From the NCBI GenBank assembly GCA_002432095.1, contig DJFQ01000037.1, forward strand, positions 1 to 9,940: DNA of 9,940 bases. Direction: 5' to 3'. The notes below the pieces were generated by a model. The model searched no databases and was not told the DNA's origin. It was given only the letters and a program-made list of their open reading frames with translations. Source of the DNA: Marinagarivorans sp. UBA5868 (GTDB lineage: Bacteria > Pseudomonadota > Gammaproteobacteria > Pseudomonadales > Cellvibrionaceae). Of the stretch, positions 7,348 to 9,940 are shown one piece after another. Made by a program: the position numbers and the translations under genes. Position 1 is the stretch's first letter. Each line of letters opens with the position of its first letter.

Positions 7348-7377
7348 CGCCGTTAGTATCGCAGAATAAAAGTAATT

Positions 7378-7381
7378 GGAG
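7378..7381 (+). promoter_or_regulatory. Ribosome-binding site of rpsM
   Basis: GGAG lies eight bases before the rpsM ATG and fixes that start. The bases between it and the ATG include TAATCC (7382-7387), complementary to GGATTA at 7336-7341 in the leader hairpin. This site could therefore be masked by RNA structure. Confidence 0.7.
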
Positions 7382-7389
7382 TAATCCGA

Positions 7390-7746
7390 ATGGCCCGTAT
7401 TGCTGGTGTCAACATACCAGATCAAAAACACGCTGTAATTTCCTTAACTTATGTCTATGGAATTGGCCGCACGCGAGCTAGAGCAATTTGTTCTGCAGCC
7501 GGTATAGCCGAAAACGCAAAAATCAGCACTCTGAGTGAAGAGCAGCTCGAAGCGATTCGCGCCGAAGTTGCGAGATATTCCGTAGAAGGTGATTTGCGCC
7601 GAGAAGTTTCCATGAGCATCAAGCGGCTTATGGATCTCGGTTGCTATCGTGGATTGCGCCATCGCCGCAATTTGCCTGTGCGAGGTCAACGTACTAAGAC
7701 CAATGCCCGCACTCGCAAGGGTCCGCGCAAACCGATCAAACGTTAA
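7390..7746 (+). CDS. rpsM: 30S ribosomal protein S13
   Basis: S13 lies in the 30S head, contacts the P-site tRNA with its C-terminal tail and forms intersubunit bridges with L5. The 118-residue product begins [20 protein letters not shown], has the helix-hairpin-type stretch [12 protein letters not shown] (22-33), and carries the conserved [20 protein letters not shown] segment followed by the basic tail [11 protein letters not shown]. Length equals the E. coli protein. It is the first gene of the alpha operon, preceded by the 183-base gap with regulatory signals. In E. coli its translation start is the target of S4 repression. An overlapping frame beginning at 7290 is not coding. Confidence 0.98.
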   Translation: MARIAGVNIPDQKHAVISLTYVYGIGRTRARAICSAAGIAENAKISTLSEEQLEAIRAEVARYSVEGDLRREVSMSIKRLMDLGCYRGLRHRRNLPVRGQRTKTNARTRKGPRKPIKR

Positions 7747-7775
7747 TTCAATCGCTTTAAGCTAGGAAACTTACA

Positions 7776-8168
7776 ATGGCTAAGCCTGCAAAAGCAGCCC
7801 CACGGAAAAAGGTCAAAAAGACCGTTGTGGATGGTGTTGCTCATATTCATGCTTCATTTAATAACACTATCGTCACCATCACAGATCGCCAAGGTAATAC
7901 CTTGAGTTGGGCGACTTCTGGCGGATCCGGCTTTCGCGGTTCTCGCAAAAGCACGCCGTTCGCAGCACAGGTTGCAGCGGAGCGAGCTGGTCAAGCGGCG
8001 CTGGAATATGGACTGAAAAATCTTGATGTTGAAGTTAAAGGCCCCGGTCCAGGACGCGAGTCTGCCGTGCGTGCACTTAATAATGTTGGCTACAAGATTA
8101 CGAATATTACTGACGTTACGCCGATTCCCCATAATGGCTGTCGTCCGCCCAAAAAGCGCCGAGTGTGA
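7776..8168 (+). CDS. rpsK: 30S ribosomal protein S11
   Basis: S11 sits on the 30S platform near the E site and the anti-Shine-Dalgarno end of 16S rRNA, working with S7 and S18. The 130-residue product has a lysine-rich N-terminus (residues 2-15), then [21 protein letters not shown] (17-37). The signature [14 protein letters not shown] is at 89-102, and the end is [16 protein letters not shown]. The Asn-Gly pair N120-G121 corresponds to the site that forms isoaspartate in E. coli S11. AGGA at 7764-7767 is eight bases from the ATG. The 29-base spacer after rpsM shows no other signal. Confidence 0.98.
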   Translation: MAKPAKAAPRKKVKKTVVDGVAHIHASFNNTIVTITDRQGNTLSWATSGGSGFRGSRKSTPFAAQVAAERAGQAALEYGLKNLDVEVKGPGPGRESAVRALNNVGYKITNITDVTPIPHNGCRPPKKRRV

Positions 8169-8174
8169 GGAGGT
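8168..8174 (+). promoter_or_regulatory. Strong Shine-Dalgarno sequence of rpsD
   Basis: AGGAGGT begins at the last base of the rpsK stop codon and lies eight bases before the rpsD ATG. It is the closest match to the anti-Shine-Dalgarno of 16S rRNA that I saw in this window. A strong site here would support ample synthesis of S4, the presumed repressor of the operon. Confidence 0.85.
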
Positions 8175-8182
8175 AGAGAACA

Positions 8183-8803
8183 ATGGCTCGTTATATTGGA
8201 CCAACCTGTAAGCTCGCTCGCCGTGAAGGAACCGATCTGTTCCTTAAAAGTGGTGTGCGTCCCCTGGAATCAAAATGCAAAGCTGAAAATGGCCCTGGCC
8301 AGCATGGTCAGCGTCGTGGTCGGCTTTCTGATTACGGTGTTCAGCACCGTGAAAAACAAAAAGTGCGTCGCATTTACGGTGTTTTGGAAAAACAGTTTCA
8401 AAACTATTACACCGAAGCTGCCCGTCGCAAAGGTGCAACTGGTGAAAACCTGCTGCAGCTGCTCGAATGTCGTCTAGATAACGTTGTTTACCGTATGGGC
8501 TTTGGCTCAACTCGCGCGGAATCCCGCCAGTTGGTGAGTCACAAGGCGATTATGGTCAACGGTAAAACTCTGAATATACCGTCTTATCAAGTTCGTGTGG
8601 GCGATGTCATCGCTGTGCGTGAAAAGGCGAAGAATCAGTTACGTATCCAAGGTGCATTGGGTATCGCTGGTCAGCGTGGTGAAGTTGAGTGGGTGGATGT
8701 GAACACGGAAAAGAAAGAAGGCGTATTCAAGCGTGTTCCAGACCGTGGTGATCTGTCGGCGGATATCAACGAAAACTTGATCGTCGAGCTTTACTCGAAG
8801 TAA
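8183..8803 (+). CDS. rpsD: 30S ribosomal protein S4; likely alpha operon repressor
   Basis: S4 nucleates 30S assembly by binding the five-way junction of the 16S 5' domain and shapes the mRNA entry channel with S3 and S5. In E. coli it also represses its own operon by binding the rpsM leader. The 206-residue protein equals the E. coli length. It shows [24 protein letters not shown] at the N-terminus, the PGQHG...RLSDYGVQ stretch (about 39-55), the S4 RNA-binding fold around 94-160 ([20 protein letters not shown], then [13 protein letters not shown]) and the C-terminus [18 protein letters not shown]9 and C32 remain from the zinc-type N-terminus but A12 replaces a ligand, so this is the zinc-free type. 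Confidence 0.98.
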   Translation: MARYIGPTCKLARREGTDLFLKSGVRPLESKCKAENGPGQHGQRRGRLSDYGVQHREKQKVRRIYGVLEKQFQNYYTEAARRKGATGENLLQLLECRLDNVVYRMGFGSTRAESRQLVSHKAIMVNGKTLNIPSYQVRVGDVIAVREKAKNQLRIQGALGIAGQRGEVEWVDVNTEKKEGVFKRVPDRGDLSADINENLIVELYSK

Positions 8804-8833
8804 GCCAACTCCAATCTGTTAACAGGAATGCTT

Positions 8834-9823
8834 ATGCAAACTGCTGTGAATGATTTTCTGACGCCAAAAAATATCGATGTCACGGAGTTGGGACCAACAA
8901 GAGCGAAAGTTGTGCTGGAGCCGCTTGAGCGCGGCTTTGGTCATACACTGGGTAACGCTTTGCGTCGTATTCTGCTCTCTTCTATGCCGGGCTGCGCTAT
9001 CTCTGAAGTCGAGATTGATGGAGTACAGCATGAGTACAGCGCGATCGAAGGGGTTCAGGAGGATGTGATAGAAATTCTTCTGAATCTTAAAGAAGTCGCT
9101 GTCGTAATGCACGGCAAAGACGTAACGATTCTGTCCCTTAGTAAGCGTGGACCAGGGCCGGTTACCGCCGGTGATATCAAGCTTGATCACGACGTTGAAA
9201 TTAAGAATCCGCAACTGGTTATCGCGAATATTACCGCGGATGTCGAATTAAATATGCGTCTGACGATAACTCGAGGTCGTGGTTATCAGCCTTCTGATGC
9301 TCGTTCAAGGGACGATGAAGAGACAAGGGCAATTGGTCGTTTGCAATTAGACGCCAGTTATAGCCCGGTGAAGCGGTTGGCCTACACTGTAGAAAGTGCC
9401 CGAGTTGAGCAGCGTACCAACCTGGATAAGTTGGTGTTGGATCTGGAGACCAATGGCACAATCGATCCAGAAGAAGCGATTCGTCGTGCGGCAACTATTC
9501 TCCAGCAGCAGCTTGCAGTATTTGTTGATTTGGAAGGTGAGAAAGAAGCCGAGCCAGAAAAGAAAGAGGATCAAATCGATCCTATTCTGCTTCGCCCAGT
9601 GGATGATCTCGAACTCACTGTTCGTTCTGCCAACTGCTTGAAGGCCGAGAATATTTACTATATTGGCGATCTCATTCAGCGCACAGAAGTTGAGCTTCTT
9701 AAAACGCCCAATCTTGGCAAGAAGTCGCTGACTGAGATTAAAGATATTCTCGCGTCGCGTGGTTTGTCGTTGGGTATGCGTTTGGAGAACTGGCCTCCTG
9801 CTAGTTTGAAAGGTAATGATTAA
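8834..9823 (+). CDS. rpoA: DNA-directed RNA polymerase subunit alpha
   Basis: Alpha dimerises to start RNA polymerase assembly, and its C-terminal domain touches UP-element DNA and activators. The 329-residue product has an N-terminal domain (1-235) with [23 protein letters not shown] (28-50), including R45 needed for assembly in E. coli. An acidic linker follows (about 236-248), then the C-terminal domain with the DNA-contact residues R264, N267, C268, G295, K297 and S298, equivalent to the E. coli 265 determinant. An in-frame ATG at 8828 touches the AGGA (8824-8827) and would add two residues. The ATG at 8834 is properly spaced and gives the usual MQ start. The ribosome-binding site lies within a CTGTTAACAG palindrome (8816-8825). 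Confidence 0.98.
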   Translation: MQTAVNDFLTPKNIDVTELGPTRAKVVLEPLERGFGHTLGNALRRILLSSMPGCAISEVEIDGVQHEYSAIEGVQEDVIEILLNLKEVAVVMHGKDVTILSLSKRGPGPVTAGDIKLDHDVEIKNPQLVIANITADVELNMRLTITRGRGYQPSDARSRDDEETRAIGRLQLDASYSPVKRLAYTVESARVEQRTNLDKLVLDLETNGTIDPEEAIRRAATILQQQLAVFVDLEGEKEAEPEKKEDQIDPILLRPVDDLELTVRSANCLKAENIYYIGDLIQRTEVELLKTPNLGKKSLTEIKDILASRGLSLGMRLENWPPASLKGND

Positions 9824-9843
9824 TTCACCCTCGGGTGAAGTTT
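9824..9843 (+). promoter_or_regulatory. Perfect hairpin between rpoA and rplQ
   Basis: Directly after the rpoA TAA, TTCACCC (9824-9830) and GGGTGAA (9833-9839) are perfectly complementary around TC. In RNA this gives a six-pair stem closed by a C-CUCG-G four-base loop, followed by GTTTG. The T-tract is too short for a good intrinsic terminator. It may reduce read-through into rplQ, mark an RNA-processing point or protect the rpoA 3' end. The function is unknown. Confidence 0.45.
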
Positions 9844-9875
9844 GCTGAGATAGCAATCGGAAAAGGTATAGTGTC

Positions 9876-9940
9876 ATGCGTCATCGTCTAAGTGGCCGTC
9901 AATTAAATCGAAATTCATCTCACCGCAAAGCCATGTTTCG
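9876..9940 (+). CDS. rplQ: 50S ribosomal protein L17, N-terminal part (partial)
   Basis: The frame from the ATG at 9876 reads MRHRLSGRQLNRNSSHRKAMF and runs off the window end. It matches the invariant N-terminus of L17, a 50S protein near the exit tunnel rim, and rplQ is the expected last gene of the alpha operon. AAGG at about 9863-9866 is nine bases upstream. The 52-base gap after rpoA includes a perfect hairpin. The remaining roughly 100 residues lie outside the window. Confidence 0.95.
   Translation, partial: MRHRLSGRQLNRNSSHRKAMF

Larger units (their letters stand above)
7251..7360 (+). promoter_or_regulatory. Putative structured mRNA leader upstream of rpsM (candidate S4 operator)
   Basis: GATACTAAC at 7251-7259 is a perfect nine-base complement of GTTAGTATC at 7352-7360. 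The helix would enclose two local hairpins: GGAGAG/CTCTCC (7264-7269 with 7272-7277) and a GC-rich stem (7307-7339). The GTTC at the top of the first hairpin (7269-7272) is also complementary to GAAC at 7292-7295, so a pseudoknot is possible. In E. coli, S4 represses the alpha operon through a pseudoknotted leader just ahead of rpsM, and S4 is encoded two genes downstream here. The complementarity is seen directly; the fold and the S4 role are inferred. Confidence 0.45.

Noticed and set aside
8816..8825. CTGTTAACAG palindrome over the rpoA ribosome-binding site
   Set aside because: As RNA it can form only three base pairs around a four-base loop, and a single ten-base palindrome is weak evidence for an operator. 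Noted in the rpoA entry only.
8828..8833. Two-codon N-terminal extension of rpoA
   Set aside because: This ATG directly follows the AGGA ribosome-binding bases, leaving no usable spacing, and the extra residues are absent from the family.
9347..9877. Antisense open frame of 176 codons opposite the end of rpoA
   Set aside because: It is opposite strongly conserved rpoA sequence and crosses the rpoA-rplQ hairpin; the product is low-complexity and unrecognised. Treated as a shadow frame.

Overview
This window is a stretch of the bacterial S10-spc-alpha ribosomal protein supercluster. Every gene is on the + strand. It runs from the last codons of rplV (L22) to the first codons of rplQ (L17), and the order is the classical one found in Escherichia coli and Pseudomonas: (rplV)-rpsC-rplP-rpmC-rpsQ | rplN-rplX-rplE-rpsN-rpsH-rplF-rplR-rpsE-rpmD-rplO-secY-rpmJ | rpsM-rpsK-rpsD-rpoA-(rplQ). 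No gene is missing, inserted, broken or duplicated.

The protein sequences point to a gammaproteobacterium. Supporting traits are a long zinc-free S14 of 101 residues, a 38-residue L36 that keeps its zinc ligands, an alpha subunit close to the Pseudomonas/E. coli form, and L22 ending in KVADQ as in pseudomonads. Base composition is moderate, near 50% G+C by eye. I suspect a Pseudomonas/Cellvibrio-like lineage, but the sequence alone does not fix genus.

Layout. Positions 1-1588 are the end of the S10 operon (tail of L22, then S3, L16, L29, S17), tightly packed with a one-base stop/start overlap at rplP/rpmC. Positions 1625-7206 are the spc operon: twelve ribosomal proteins plus SecY, the core of the protein-export channel, with gaps of 3-36 bases. 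Positions 7207-7389 are the only sizeable gap (183 bases). It holds a terminator-like hairpin, a sigma70-like promoter with a GC-rich discriminator, and a set of inverted repeats that could fold into an RNA leader upstream of rpsM. Positions 7390-9940 are the alpha operon: S13, S11, S4, RNA polymerase alpha and the start of L17.

Together the genes build the 30S and 50S subunits, supply the alpha dimer that seeds RNA polymerase assembly, and supply the membrane channel used by ribosomes making membrane proteins. In relatives, S8 represses the spc operon and S4 represses the alpha operon by binding their own mRNAs. The 7207-7389 leader is where an S4 site is expected.

I found no undescribed protein system. 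The coding content is ordinary and highly conserved. The parts worth a second look are regulatory: the rpmJ-rpsM leader, a hairpin after rpoA, a possible promoter at the rpsQ-rplN junction, and partial zinc-ligand remnants in S14 and S4.
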